A DNA stretch of 64,000 nt from Mesonia algae (GTDB taxonomy: Bacteria > Bacteroidota > Bacteroidia > Flavobacteriales > Flavobacteriaceae). Position 1 is the stretch's first letter; each line of letters starts with the position of its first letter. The notes below the pieces were generated by a model, which saw only the letters and a program-made list of their open reading frames with translations, did not search any database and was not told where the DNA came from. Positions 27,129 through 36,236 of this stretch are shown piece after piece. A program made the translations under genes and the position numbers. The stretch is taken from NCBI RefSeq assembly GCF_003253545.1, contig NZ_QKYV01000002.1, positions 186,001 to 250,000 of the forward strand, in the 5' to 3' direction.

Positions 27129-27244
27129 TGTGATTTTGGCTTGCTTTTTGAAACTCCAAAATTACATATATTTTTTAAAGGTCTATATAGATTTTATAAA
27201 AATAAAAAACCAAGTGTTAATTTTAAAAGACTAACTCATTCATT

Positions 27245-28351
27245 ATGAAAAACAATATAGTTTTAATTATATTTTTTTGTTTCTTTTTATCTATCAATAG
27301 TTATTCCAAAGGAGAAAAGCCCACTAAACCATTTACTGTAGTTTTGGATGCTGGCCACGGCGGAAAAGATCCTGGTAATCGTGGGAATGGATTTTATGAA
27401 AAACATATTGCACTAGACATCGTTTTACAGGTTGGCAAGCTTTTAGAAAAAAATACGGATATTAAAGTAATATATACACGTAAAACCGATGTGTTTATTC
27501 CTTTACATAAGCGAGCAGAAATCGCAAATGATGCTAAAGCGGATTTGTTTGTATCTGTACATTGTAACGCTGCTCATAGTACCAGTGCCCATGGAACAGA
27601 AACTTTTGTTTTAGGATTACATAACAACAAAGCAAACTTAGAAGTAGCAATGAAAGAAAACTCTGTAATTTATCTCGAGGAAAATTATGAGGTAACTTAT
27701 GATGGTTTTGATCCAAATGATAGAGGTTCATATATAGGAATGACTTTAATGCAAGAAGAATATTTAGATCAGAGTATTTTGTTAGCAGATTTTATCCAAA
27801 AAAAATATACAAATTCTCTAAAACGTAGAGATAGAGGAGTGAAACAGGCTGGATTGCTTGTATTGAGAGAAACTTATATGCCCAGTGTACTGACTGAGAT
27901 AGGTTTTCTTACAAATAAAGCTGAAGGAGCTTATTTAAATTCAGTTAAGGGTAAAAATAAAATTTCTAAATCAATAGAGGAAGGAATTATAAATTATAAA
28001 AACAGTATTAACCTTATTTTATCTAATGATACTAAAATTGTAGATGAAACATTAAAGGTTAAAGATGGATATAATGACAACTATCAAGGAATTATATTTA
28101 AGGTTCAAATAGCAGCAGGTTCTACAGCTTTAGAAACCGCACCCTATAATTTTAAAGGCCTTAAAGGTATAGAAAGACAAAAAGAAGCTAAGTTATATAA
28201 ATATTACTACGGAAATACTTCTAGTCATAATAAAGGAAAAGATTTTCTTGCTCAAGCAAAAGCAGCGGGTTATAAGAGTAGTTACTTGGTGGCATTTAAA
28301 GATGGAAAAAAAATTAGCGTTAATGAGGCGTTAAAAAGTCCGAAGAAATAA
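27245..28351 (+). CDS. N-acetylmuramoyl-L-alanine amidase (Amidase_3) with C-terminal SPOR-like domain
   Basis: The 368-residue protein has a signal peptide (1-21) and a zinc amidase domain: VVLDAGHGGKDPG (His38), a metal-binding Glu in FYEKHIALDIVL, SVHCNAAHS and VLTEIGFLTN with the catalytic Glu. It cleaves the amide between muramic acid and stem peptide, typically at the septum. Residues about 280-365 (IIFKVQIAAGSTAL, LYKYYYGN, AKAAGYKSSYLVAFKDG) form a SPOR-type repeat that may bind septal glycan. It is divergent from lptD and is followed by mlaD in the same direction. Confidence 0.93.
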   Translation: MKNNIVLIIFFCFFLSINSYSKGEKPTKPFTVVLDAGHGGKDPGNRGNGFYEKHIALDIVLQVGKLLEKNTDIKVIYTRKTDVFIPLHKRAEIANDAKADLFVSVHCNAAHSTSAHGTETFVLGLHNNKANLEVAMKENSVIYLEENYEVTYDGFDPNDRGSYIGMTLMQEEYLDQSILLADFIQKKYTNSLKRRDRGVKQAGLLVLRETYMPSVLTEIGFLTNKAEGAYLNSVKGKNKISKSIEEGIINYKNSINLILSNDTKIVDETLKVKDGYNDNYQGIIFKVQIAAGSTALETAPYNFKGLKGIERQKEAKLYKYYYGNTSSHNKGKDFLAQAKAAGYKSSYLVAFKDGKKISVNEALKSPKK

Positions 28352-28375
28352 AGTGACTTTTCTATATTTAATCAT

Positions 28376-28383
28376 TAAATTTG
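28376..28383 (+). promoter_or_regulatory. Candidate -7 box of the mlaD-type gene
   Basis: TAAATTTG matches the TAnnTTTG -7 consensus. It sits 31 bases before the TTG start, the same distance seen for other starts in this window. No clear -33 TTG is present. Confidence 0.35.
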
Positions 28384-28406
28384 CTAACCTATAAAAACAC
28401 ATTCAT

Positions 28407-29354
28407 TTGAAGATTACTAAAGAAGTAAAAACAGCTTTGTTAGCTATTGTAGCTATTGCCTTATTAATTTTTGGTTATAGCTTTTTAAAAGGAAATAATT
28501 TACTCCAAGACAATAGAACTTTTTACGCTACTTATAATGAAGTAGAAGGTCTAGCAAAATCATCTACGGTAACCATTAACGGACTTAAAGTAGGTTCTAT
28601 TACCGATATTTCTTTTCTTAATAAAAAAGGAAGAGTTTTAGTGACCATGAACATAGAAGATGATTTCGAATTCACTAAAAAAAGTGTTGCGAGAATTTAT
28701 GGTGGTAGCCTAATAGGAGGAAAGAGCATGGCGATAATCCCTCATTACGAAGGTGAATTGGCAAATTCTGGAGATACCTTAGTTGGCGATATTGAAGAAG
28801 GATTATTAGAGTTGGTTAACGATCGATTAACTCCGCTTCAGCAAAAAGTAGAAAGTGCTATCGTTAGTGCAGATTCTTTATTATATGCCATTAATGATAT
28901 TTTAAACGAAAAAACTAGAGAAGATCTTAAGCAGACATTTGCAAATCTTAACCAAACCGTTGCTTCATTTAATGGTGTAGCAAACAAAGCAAATAATATT
29001 CTTGGTAATAACGAAGAAAAGTTAAATAGAACTTTTACCAACTTAGATGAAATGTCTGGGAATTTTAATAAATTTTCAGATTCAATAGCTCAAATTGATC
29101 TTAATAAGATGGTAGGAGATTTTGAAGGCGTGATCGCAGATTTTAAGAAAATCTCAGACGACTTAAACAACGGGAAAGGAACAGCTGGTAAACTTTTAAA
29201 AGATGATAAAGTTTACAATAATATGGATAGAGCTACAAAGCAATTAGAACAATTGCTGCAAGACATTAAGCTTAATCCAAAACGTTATGTTCACTTCTCT
29301 GTATTCGGAAAAAACGGAGATAAATATAAAAAACCAAAAGATTCGCTCAAATAA
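28407..29354 (+). CDS. mlaD: MlaD/MCE-family protein (phospholipid-transport type)
   Basis: The 315-residue protein starts with a TTG at 28407: this gives KITKEVKTALLAIVAIALLIFGYSFLKG, the conserved N-terminal anchor of the family, and there is no ATG upstream. Residues about 37-115 form the MCE domain (ATYNEVEGLAKSSTVTINGLKVGSITDIS), followed by a long helical tail (about 140-290), ending in SVFGK. MCE proteins act with an ABC permease and ATPase to move phospholipids or lipids between membranes. No permease (MlaE) or ATPase (MlaF) gene lies within this window. Confidence 0.9.
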   Translation: MKITKEVKTALLAIVAIALLIFGYSFLKGNNLLQDNRTFYATYNEVEGLAKSSTVTINGLKVGSITDISFLNKKGRVLVTMNIEDDFEFTKKSVARIYGGSLIGGKSMAIIPHYEGELANSGDTLVGDIEEGLLELVNDRLTPLQQKVESAIVSADSLLYAINDILNEKTREDLKQTFANLNQTVASFNGVANKANNILGNNEEKLNRTFTNLDEMSGNFNKFSDSIAQIDLNKMVGDFEGVIADFKKISDDLNNGKGTAGKLLKDDKVYNNMDRATKQLEQLLQDIKLNPKRYVHFSVFGKNGDKYKKPKDSLK

Positions 29355-29366
29355 TTACAAAACAAT

Positions 29367-30710
29367 ATGGCATTATTAGGACAAATTTTATTTGTTATCG
29401 CTTTAGTTTTTGGCTTTGGCTTCTTTGCTAGAAATGTAAAGAAATTAGTAAGAAACATACGCTTAGGAAAAGAGATAGACAGAAACGACAAACCCAAAGA
29501 ACGCTTTGCTAATATGGCAAGAGTAGCATTGGGTCAATCAAAGATGGTAAAAAGACCTATTGCAGGGTTTTTACATATTGTTGTCTACGTAGGTTTTGTG
29601 ATCATTAACATAGAAGTTTTAGAAATTATCATTGATGGTATTTTTGGAACTCACAGAATCTTTTCTTTTTTAGGAACTACATATGACGTTCTCATTGGTT
29701 CATTTGAAGTTTTAGCATTTCTTGTCTTTTTAGGAGTTGTTATTTTTTGGATTCGTAGAAATGTAGTTAGAATTAAACGTTTTTGGGCAAATGAAATGAC
29801 GGGCTGGCCTAAAAATGATGCTAATAATATTTTGTATTTTGAAATGATTTTAATGGTTTTCTTTCTCTTAATGAATGCCGCCGATTTTCAATTACAAACC
29901 TTAGGAGCCGATCATTATGCAAGTGAAGCTGGAATAGTAGGATCTTTTCCTATAAGTCAGTTTTTAGTGCCACTTATTGATGGTTTAAGTATTTCCACTT
30001 TAATTATTGTAGAAAGAACAGCTTGGTGGTTACATATATTAGGAATTTTATTCTTCTTGAATTACTTATATTATTCAAAACATTTACATATACTTTTAGC
30101 TTTTCCAAATACTTATTATGCTAAATTAAAACCTCAAGGTGAATTTGATAATTTAGAAGCTGTAAAGAAAGAAGTAGAATTAATGATGGATCCTAATGCA
30201 GATCCTTTTGCAGCACCAGACGCTTCCGCGGAAGCAGAAGAACCAGAGAAATTTGGAGCAAGCGATGTACAAGATTTAAATTGGGTACAACTACTTAACT
30301 CATATACCTGTACAGAATGTGGGCGTTGTACTTCAGAGTGTCCCGCAAACCAAACCGGAAAAAAACTATCTCCTCGAAAAATTATGATGGATACGCGCGA
30401 TCGCTTAGAAGAAGTGGGAGTAAACATCGATACCAATAAAGGAGAATTTAAAGAAGATGGCAAACAACTATTAAACGATTATATCACCAAAGAAGAGCTT
30501 TGGGCTTGTACTACCTGTAATGCTTGTGTAGAAGCTTGTCCTATAGGAATAGATCCTTTATCTATTATTTTAGAAATGAGAAGATATTTAGTGATGGAAG
30601 AAAGTGCAGCACCTAATGAATTAAATATTGCTATGGGTAATATTGAAAACAATGGAGCACCTTGGCCTTACAACCAGATGGATCGTTTAAATTGGGCAGA
30701 AGAAAAATAA
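29367..30710 (+). CDS. Membrane-bound 4Fe-4S oxidoreductase with NarI-like cytochrome-b part (HdrDE/GlpC type)
   Basis: The 447-residue protein has five to six hydrophobic segments over residues 1-260, with His residues that could bind heme (HIVVYVGF, WWLHILGILFF), reminiscent of the nitrate-reductase gamma subunit. The cytosolic tail carries two ferredoxin-like motifs: CTECGRCTSECP near 314 and CTTCNACVEACPIG near 381. Such proteins pass electrons between a cytosolic donor and the quinone pool; the donor is unknown. The next gene (CCG-domain subunit) follows 40-46 bases later and likely forms a complex with it, as in HdrDE-like modules. Confidence 0.88.
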   Translation: MALLGQILFVIALVFGFGFFARNVKKLVRNIRLGKEIDRNDKPKERFANMARVALGQSKMVKRPIAGFLHIVVYVGFVIINIEVLEIIIDGIFGTHRIFSFLGTTYDVLIGSFEVLAFLVFLGVVIFWIRRNVVRIKRFWANEMTGWPKNDANNILYFEMILMVFFLLMNAADFQLQTLGADHYASEAGIVGSFPISQFLVPLIDGLSISTLIIVERTAWWLHILGILFFLNYLYYSKHLHILLAFPNTYYAKLKPQGEFDNLEAVKKEVELMMDPNADPFAAPDASAEAEEPEKFGASDVQDLNWVQLLNSYTCTECGRCTSECPANQTGKKLSPRKIMMDTRDRLEEVGVNIDTNKGEFKEDGKQLLNDYITKEELWACTTCNACVEACPIGIDPLSIILEMRRYLVMEESAAPNELNIAMGNIENNGAPWPYNQMDRLNWAEEK

Positions 30711-30756
30711 AATTTAAAAAATTACTCTTTCAAAAAGAGAAAAAGATATATTGATT

Positions 30757-31548
30757 ATGGCAGAAGCGATTAAAGTACCAACAATGGCTGAATATATGGC
30801 AGAAGGTAAAAAACCTGAAGTTTTATTTTGGGTAGGTTGTGCTGGAAGTTTTGATGATAGAGCCAAAAAAATCACCAAAGCTTTTGTGAAGATACTCTCT
30901 AATGCTGGAGTAGATTATGCGGTACTAGGAACAGAAGAAGGTTGTACTGGAGATCCTGCAAAACGAGCAGGAAATGAGTTTTTATTTCAAATGCAGGCAG
31001 CTCAAAATATTGAGGTATTAAATGGTTATGAAATAGAAAAAATTGTAACCGCATGTCCGCATTGTTTTAATACGATTAAAAATGAATATCCAGAGCTTGG
31101 TGGTAATTACAAAGTAATGCATCATACTCAGTTCTTAAAATCTCTTTTAGAAGAAGGGAAATTGAAAGTTGAGGGAGGTAAATTTAAAGGTAAAAGAATT
31201 ACTTTTCACGATCCTTGTTACTTAGGGAGAGCTAATAATGAGTATGAAGCTCCTAGAGACTTACTTCGTAAATTAGAAGTAGAGTTAGTCGAAATGAAAA
31301 ACTGCAAGAAGAAAGGACTTTGTTGCGGAGCAGGGGGAGGACAAATGTTTAAAGAACCAGAACCTGGTAATAAAGATGTAAATGTATTGCGTACAGAGCA
31401 AGCCATGGAAACTAAACCAGATATGATTGCAGCAGGTTGCCCTTTTTGTAATACCATGATGACCGATGGTGTTAAAAGCAAAAATAAAGAAGGCGAAATT
31501 GAAGTTATGGATGTAGCTGAAATGATTGCCCAAGCAGATGAATTATAA
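30757..31548 (+). CDS. (Fe-S)-binding CCG-domain protein (HdrB/HdrD C-terminal type)
   Basis: I start at ATG 30757; a TTG six bases upstream is less likely. The 263-residue protein has two cysteine-rich CCG repeats: FWVGCAGSFDDRAKK with CPHCFNTIKNEYP in the first, and HDPCYLGRANNEYE with LCCGAGGGQMF and GCPFCNTMM in the second. These bind noncubane-type or linked 4Fe-4S clusters in heterodisulfide reductase, GlpC and LutA. With the upstream membrane protein it forms a two-part oxidoreductase whose substrate is not identifiable from sequence. Confidence 0.9.
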   Translation: MAEAIKVPTMAEYMAEGKKPEVLFWVGCAGSFDDRAKKITKAFVKILSNAGVDYAVLGTEEGCTGDPAKRAGNEFLFQMQAAQNIEVLNGYEIEKIVTACPHCFNTIKNEYPELGGNYKVMHHTQFLKSLLEEGKLKVEGGKFKGKRITFHDPCYLGRANNEYEAPRDLLRKLEVELVEMKNCKKKGLCCGAGGGQMFKEPEPGNKDVNVLRTEQAMETKPDMIAAGCPFCNTMMTDGVKSKNKEGEIEVMDVAEMIAQADEL

Positions 31549-31575
31549 GTTTAATATAGAGGATGCAGCGTTGAT

Positions 31576-32058
31576 ATGTATGTAGATTTTAAAGAATTAC
31601 CCAATGAATCCAGAATCTGGATTTACCAATCAAATAGACCTTTTACAGAAGAAGAAGTTATGCAACTTAACGAAGAAGTTGCGCAATTTTTGAAGCAATG
31701 GACAGCTCATGGAGCAAATCTTAATGCTGGATTCGAAATTAAGCACAAGCGTTTTATCATCATAGGTTTAGATCAATCGCAACAAGGTGCTACGGGTTGT
31801 TCTATAGATGCATCTGTGCATTTTATACAAGAATTAGAGAAGAAATATGAGGTAGATTTATTAGACAAGATGAATGTATCTTTTAAGCAAGGAGAATTTA
31901 TTGCCTATAAGCCTCTTATAGATTTCAAAAAAATAGTTAAAAACAGATCTGTTTCTCCTAAAACCATTGTATTCAATAATTTAGTGAATACAAAAGAAGA
32001 GTACCTACACGAATGGGAAATTCCGTTAGAAGAAAGTTGGCATAATAGGTTCTTATAG
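31576..32058 (+). CDS. Conserved hypothetical protein (wrongly called ABC transporter ATPase in some databases)
   Basis: The 160-residue soluble protein has no signal peptide and no Walker A or Walker B motif. It begins MYVDFKELPNESRIWIYQSNRPFTEEEV and contains HGANLNAGFEIKHKRFIIIGLDQSQQGATGCSIDASVHFIQELE. Homologues with this pattern are conserved in Flavobacteriia, where they have been carried under the name ABC transporter ATPase without motif support; I treat it as unknown. It follows the CCG-domain gene by 27 bases and may be co-transcribed with it. Confidence 0.75.
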   Translation: MYVDFKELPNESRIWIYQSNRPFTEEEVMQLNEEVAQFLKQWTAHGANLNAGFEIKHKRFIIIGLDQSQQGATGCSIDASVHFIQELEKKYEVDLLDKMNVSFKQGEFIAYKPLIDFKKIVKNRSVSPKTIVFNNLVNTKEEYLHEWEIPLEESWHNRFL

Positions 32059-32118
32059 AACAACTTTTTACTGCTAATCTCGTTTCTTTTATACCCTGTT
32101 TTTAATTACGTGAAGTTT

Positions 32119-35034
32119 ATGAAATTTATTCTTAATACCCTTCTTATACTATTTTTAGTACCCGTTAGTTTTGCCCAAACACAAAACCCTTTGATAGCTA
32201 AAAATAAAGCAGATCAAAAAAAATGGGTAGATAGTATTTATAAGAATATGACCTTAGAAGAAAAAGTAGGCCAATTATTTATGGTCGATATTTTTTCCAG
32301 TAAAGGTGACGCTGCTGCGGATAAAATAAAACAACTTATTCATGATTATCATATTGGTGGAGTAATCTTCTCTAAAGGAGGACCCCAGCAACAAGCCAAA
32401 ATGAATAATAAATTTCAAGAATTATCTCGCGTAAAACTTCTTATAGGGATGGATGCCGAATGGGGATTATCCATGAGATTAGATTCTACTTACGCCTTTC
32501 CTTGGAATATGACATTGGGCGCAGTAGAAGATAATGAATTGATTAAACAAGTAGGGCAACAAGTAGCAAAACATTGTAAACGTTTAGGTGTTCATATAAA
32601 TTTTGCTCCAGTAGTAGATATTAATACCAACCCAGCAAACCCTATTATTGGCAATCGCTCTTTTGGGGAGAATAAAGATCGAGTAACAGAGAAGGCATTA
32701 GCATTTATGCAGGGTATGCATTTAGAAAATGTATTGAGCAGTGCTAAACATTTTCCAGGACACGGAGACACAGATACCGATTCTCATAAAGCTTTACCTA
32801 CACTTAATTTTACTAAAAAACGTTTAGATAGTCTTGAATTATATCCTTATTATAGGATGATTCAAGAAGGGGTTTCTAGTATTATGGTCGGACATTTAAA
32901 TGTACCTGCTTTAGAACCTAGAGAAAATTTCCCTTCTTCTTTATCTAAAAAAATTATCACAGGCTTATTAAAAGATAGTCTCAATTATAAAGGTTTAGTC
33001 TTTACCGACGCTTTAAATATGCGTGGAGTAGCAGATTTTGATGAGCCAGGAGAAATTGATTTAGCAGCTTTCCTTGCCGGTAATGATATTCTATTAATAT
33101 CTGAAGATATTCCTAAGGCCCATGAAAAAATTGTTACTGCTTATCAAGAGAATATATTTACAGAAGAGCGTTTAGCAAATTCCGTAAAGAAAATTTTACA
33201 AGCAAAATATAAAGTTGGTTTAAATGATTACCAACCTGTAAATACAAATTATTTGGTTGAAGAATTGAATACTCTACACAACGATGTATTATATGAAGAT
33301 GTTATAGAAAAAGCAATTACTGTCATTAAAAACGACAAAGCCATTTTGCCCATTAAAGATCTTCAGTCTAAAAAAATAGCTTACGTTCCTTTTGGAAACG
33401 ATAGTGGAGATAGTTTTTACCATCAACTTCAAAAATATACACAGGTTGACCGAGTAAGTAGCGAACATTTAGGAGATTTATTAGAGAAGTTACAGCCTTA
33501 TAATTACGTGATTGTGGGACATCACACTTCCAATGAAAATCCTTGGAAATCTTATCAGTTTACTGATAAAGAATTGGTTTGGTTATATGAGATTTCTCGC
33601 TTAAATACGACTGTTTTAGCCTCATTCGCTAGACCTTATTCAATTTTAGATTTAAAATCTACTACCAATCTAGAAGGTATAATATTAGGTTATCAAAATA
33701 GTGAAATTGGTCAAAAGAAAGTAGCTCAAATCCTTTTTGGAGCGATAGGAGCTCAAGGAAAATTACCGGTAAGTGTCGGTGATAATTTTCCTGAAGGAAC
33801 TCGCTATATTACCAAACCTTTAAAACGATTATCTTACGGTTTACCGGAAACGGTTGGAATGAGTTCTGCTTACCTATACAAAATTGATTCATTAGCTCAA
33901 AGCGTGGTAGATCAAGAAATGGCACCTGGAGTTCAACTTCTAGTAGCTAGAAAGGGAAGAGTAGTTTATCAAAAAAACTTTGGCTACCATACTTATGAAA
34001 AAACAATCCCTGTAAGTGATAGTACAGTTTATGACCTTGCTTCATTAACTAAAATATTAGCTAGCCTTCCATTAATTATGGAATTAAAAGAAAATGAAAC
34101 TGTAGATTTAAATACAAGACTTAAAGAAATTCTGCCAGAATTAGAAGGTACCAATAAGGCTAATATCTCTTTAAAGGAAATGTTAAGTCATTATGCACGT
34201 TTACAGGCTTGGATCCCGTTTTACGTAGCAACCCTAGATAAAGAAACTAAAGAAGCTTCGATTAAATACTTTAGACCACAACCCGACAAAGTCTTTAGTA
34301 TTAAAGTAGCAGATGATTTTTATATGCGTAATGATATCAATGATTCTATTTTTAAACAAATAACCGATAGTGACCTTAGAAAAAGAAAAGAATATAAATA
34401 TAGTGATCTTCCTTATTATATTTTAAAGAAATATTTAGAAGAACATTATAAAAGTTCTCTACATCAACTTACTCAAGAAAAGATCTATGAAAATTTAGGC
34501 GCAAATTACATGGGTTACCTGCCTTTAGAACGATTTGAAGCAGATCAAATTCCGCCTACAGAAGTTGATGACTATTGGAGAGATCAAAAAGTTCAAGGTC
34601 ATGTTCATGATCAAGGAGCCGCTATGTTAGGTGGAGTAGGAGGTCACGCCGGACTTTTTAGTAATAGTAATGATGTCGCAAAGATTATGCAAATGTATTT
34701 GAACAATGGGTATTACGGGGGAAAACGTTATTTTAATGAAGAAACCATACATGCTTTTAACACTTGTTATTATTGTGAAGATGAAGTGAGAAGAGGAGTT
34801 GGATTCGATAAACCTCAGTTAGGAACAGCGGGACCTACTTGTGGATGTATTTCTATGAAGAGTTTTGGACATAGTGGATTTACAGGAACTTATGCTTGGG
34901 CAGACCCAGAAGAGGAAATTGTGTATGTATTTTTATCTAATAGAACATTTCCAGATGCTACGAATAGAAAACTAATTAGCGAAGATATAAGAACTAAAAT
35001 ACAGCGGTTAATTTATGAATCGATTATGTATTAA
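32119..35034 (+). CDS. GH3 beta-N-acetylglucosaminidase fused to a serine beta-lactamase-like domain
   Basis: I start at ATG 32119, preferring it to a GTG nine bases upstream. The 971-residue protein has a signal peptide (KFILNTLLILFLVPVSFA). Residues about 25-585 are a GH3 fold of the NagZ/BglX kind: GNRSFGENKDRV, SAKHFPGHGDTDTDSH, and VFTDALNMRG with the presumed nucleophile Asp297. Residues about 600-971 are a beta-lactamase/DD-peptidase-like domain with SLTK (Ser642, Lys645), YSDLPYY (in the place of the usual YSN) and HSGFTGTYAW. Such fusions are known in Bacteroidota and suggest peptidoglycan recycling or turnover in the periplasm. Confidence 0.88.
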   Translation: MKFILNTLLILFLVPVSFAQTQNPLIAKNKADQKKWVDSIYKNMTLEEKVGQLFMVDIFSSKGDAAADKIKQLIHDYHIGGVIFSKGGPQQQAKMNNKFQELSRVKLLIGMDAEWGLSMRLDSTYAFPWNMTLGAVEDNELIKQVGQQVAKHCKRLGVHINFAPVVDINTNPANPIIGNRSFGENKDRVTEKALAFMQGMHLENVLSSAKHFPGHGDTDTDSHKALPTLNFTKKRLDSLELYPYYRMIQEGVSSIMVGHLNVPALEPRENFPSSLSKKIITGLLKDSLNYKGLVFTDALNMRGVADFDEPGEIDLAAFLAGNDILLISEDIPKAHEKIVTAYQENIFTEERLANSVKKILQAKYKVGLNDYQPVNTNYLVEELNTLHNDVLYEDVIEKAITVIKNDKAILPIKDLQSKKIAYVPFGNDSGDSFYHQLQKYTQVDRVSSEHLGDLLEKLQPYNYVIVGHHTSNENPWKSYQFTDKELVWLYEISRLNTTVLASFARPYSILDLKSTTNLEGIILGYQNSEIGQKKVAQILFGAIGAQGKLPVSVGDNFPEGTRYITKPLKRLSYGLPETVGMSSAYLYKIDSLAQSVVDQEMAPGVQLLVARKGRVVYQKNFGYHTYEKTIPVSDSTVYDLASLTKILASLPLIMELKENETVDLNTRLKEILPELEGTNKANISLKEMLSHYARLQAWIPFYVATLDKETKEASIKYFRPQPDKVFSIKVADDFYMRNDINDSIFKQITDSDLRKRKEYKYSDLPYYILKKYLEEHYKSSLHQLTQEKIYENLGANYMGYLPLERFEADQIPPTEVDDYWRDQKVQGHVHDQGAAMLGGVGGHAGLFSNSNDVAKIMQMYLNNGYYGGKRYFNEETIHAFNTCYYCEDEVRRGVGFDKPQLGTAGPTCGCISMKSFGHSGFTGTYAWADPEEEIVYVFLSNRTFPDATNRKLISEDIRTKIQRLIYESIMY

Positions 35035-35078
35035 AGTTCCTGTTTAGTAGCAAAAGTTTTACCTTTAAACAAAAAATT

Positions 35079-36224
35079 ATGAAGATAGGTATTGTATGTT
35101 ATCCTACTTTTGGAGGAAGTGGAGTTGTAGCTACCGAATTAGGAATGGGGTTAGCAAAAAGAGGTCACGAAATTCACTTTATAACCTATAAACAACCAGT
35201 ACGGTTAGAACAATTATCTAAAAGCATTCATTACCACGAGGTAAATGTTCCAGAATATCCTTTATTTCATTATCAACCTTATGAACTTGCGCTATCAAGT
35301 AAATTGGTAGATATGGTAAGGCTTCATAAAATAGAATTACTTCATGTGCATTATGCTATTCCTCATGCTTATGCAGGTTATATGGCAAAAAAAATGCTTC
35401 AAGAGGAAGGAATTCATATTCCTATGGTTACTACTCTTCATGGAACCGATATTACTCTGGTAGGAAATCATCCTTTTTATAAACCAGCAGTAACCTTTAG
35501 TATTAATAAAAGTGATTATGTAACTTCTGTATCACAAAGCTTAAAAGATGATACTCTTCGCTTATTTGATGTGAAAACTCCTATAGAGGTTGTGCCTAAT
35601 TTTATCGATGCAAAAAAAGAAAAAAATCAGTTTACAGATTGTCAGCGAGAATTGATGGCGGAAGACGATGAAAAAATAATCACCCATATTAGTAACTTTA
35701 GAAAAGTTAAGCGAGTAGATGATGTGGTCAAAATTTTTTACAAAACACAACAAACAATCAATTCTAAGTTAATTATGGTTGGCGAAGGACCAGAAGTACA
35801 ACCAGCTAAAAAATTAGCCCATGAGTTGGGGATCTCAGATAATATTATGTTTTTAGGAGAAAGCAATGATATTGATAAGATTCTATGTTTTTCAGATTTA
35901 TTTTTATTGCCTTCAGAAAAAGAAAGTTTTGGTTTAGCTGCTTTAGAAGCTATGGTGAACGGTGTCCCTGTAATCTCTTCTAATACTGGAGGTTTACCTG
36001 AAGTAAATAAAGAAGGATTTTCTGGATATTTAAGTGAAGTAGGAAATGTAGAAGAAATGGCAAAAAACGCCATTCATATTTTAAGTGATGATCATCGTTT
36101 GCAGCAATTTAAATTAAATGCCAAAAAAATGGCATTAAAATTCGATACGGATACTGTAATTCCTCAATATGAAGAAATTTACAATAGAGCTGCATCCAAT
36201 CTCAATGCCAAATTTACTGATTAG
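35079..36224 (+). CDS. bshA: N-acetyl-alpha-D-glucosaminyl L-malate synthase BshA
   Basis: The 381-residue GT4-type glycosyltransferase begins MKIGIVCYPTFGGSGVVATELGMGLAKRGHEIHF, the typical BshA N terminus, with LLHVHYAIPHAYAGYMAK and TTLHGTDITLVG following. The nucleotide-sugar site is SEKESFGLAALEAMVNGVPVISSNTGGLPEV. BshA joins UDP-GlcNAc to L-malate, the first step of bacillithiol synthesis. Neither bshB nor bshC is in the window. Upstream is a 44-base gap from the GH3 fusion gene. Confidence 0.92.
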   Translation: MKIGIVCYPTFGGSGVVATELGMGLAKRGHEIHFITYKQPVRLEQLSKSIHYHEVNVPEYPLFHYQPYELALSSKLVDMVRLHKIELLHVHYAIPHAYAGYMAKKMLQEEGIHIPMVTTLHGTDITLVGNHPFYKPAVTFSINKSDYVTSVSQSLKDDTLRLFDVKTPIEVVPNFIDAKKEKNQFTDCQRELMAEDDEKIITHISNFRKVKRVDDVVKIFYKTQQTINSKLIMVGEGPEVQPAKKLAHELGISDNIMFLGESNDIDKILCFSDLFLLPSEKESFGLAALEAMVNGVPVISSNTGGLPEVNKEGFSGYLSEVGNVEEMAKNAIHILSDDHRLQQFKLNAKKMALKFDTDTVIPQYEEIYNRAASNLNAKFTD

Positions 36225-36236
36225 ATAATCAATTTT

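Noticed and set aside
31576-32058. ABC transporter ATPase name for this gene
   Set aside because: No Walker A, Walker B or signature motif is present in the sequence, so the common database label is not supported.
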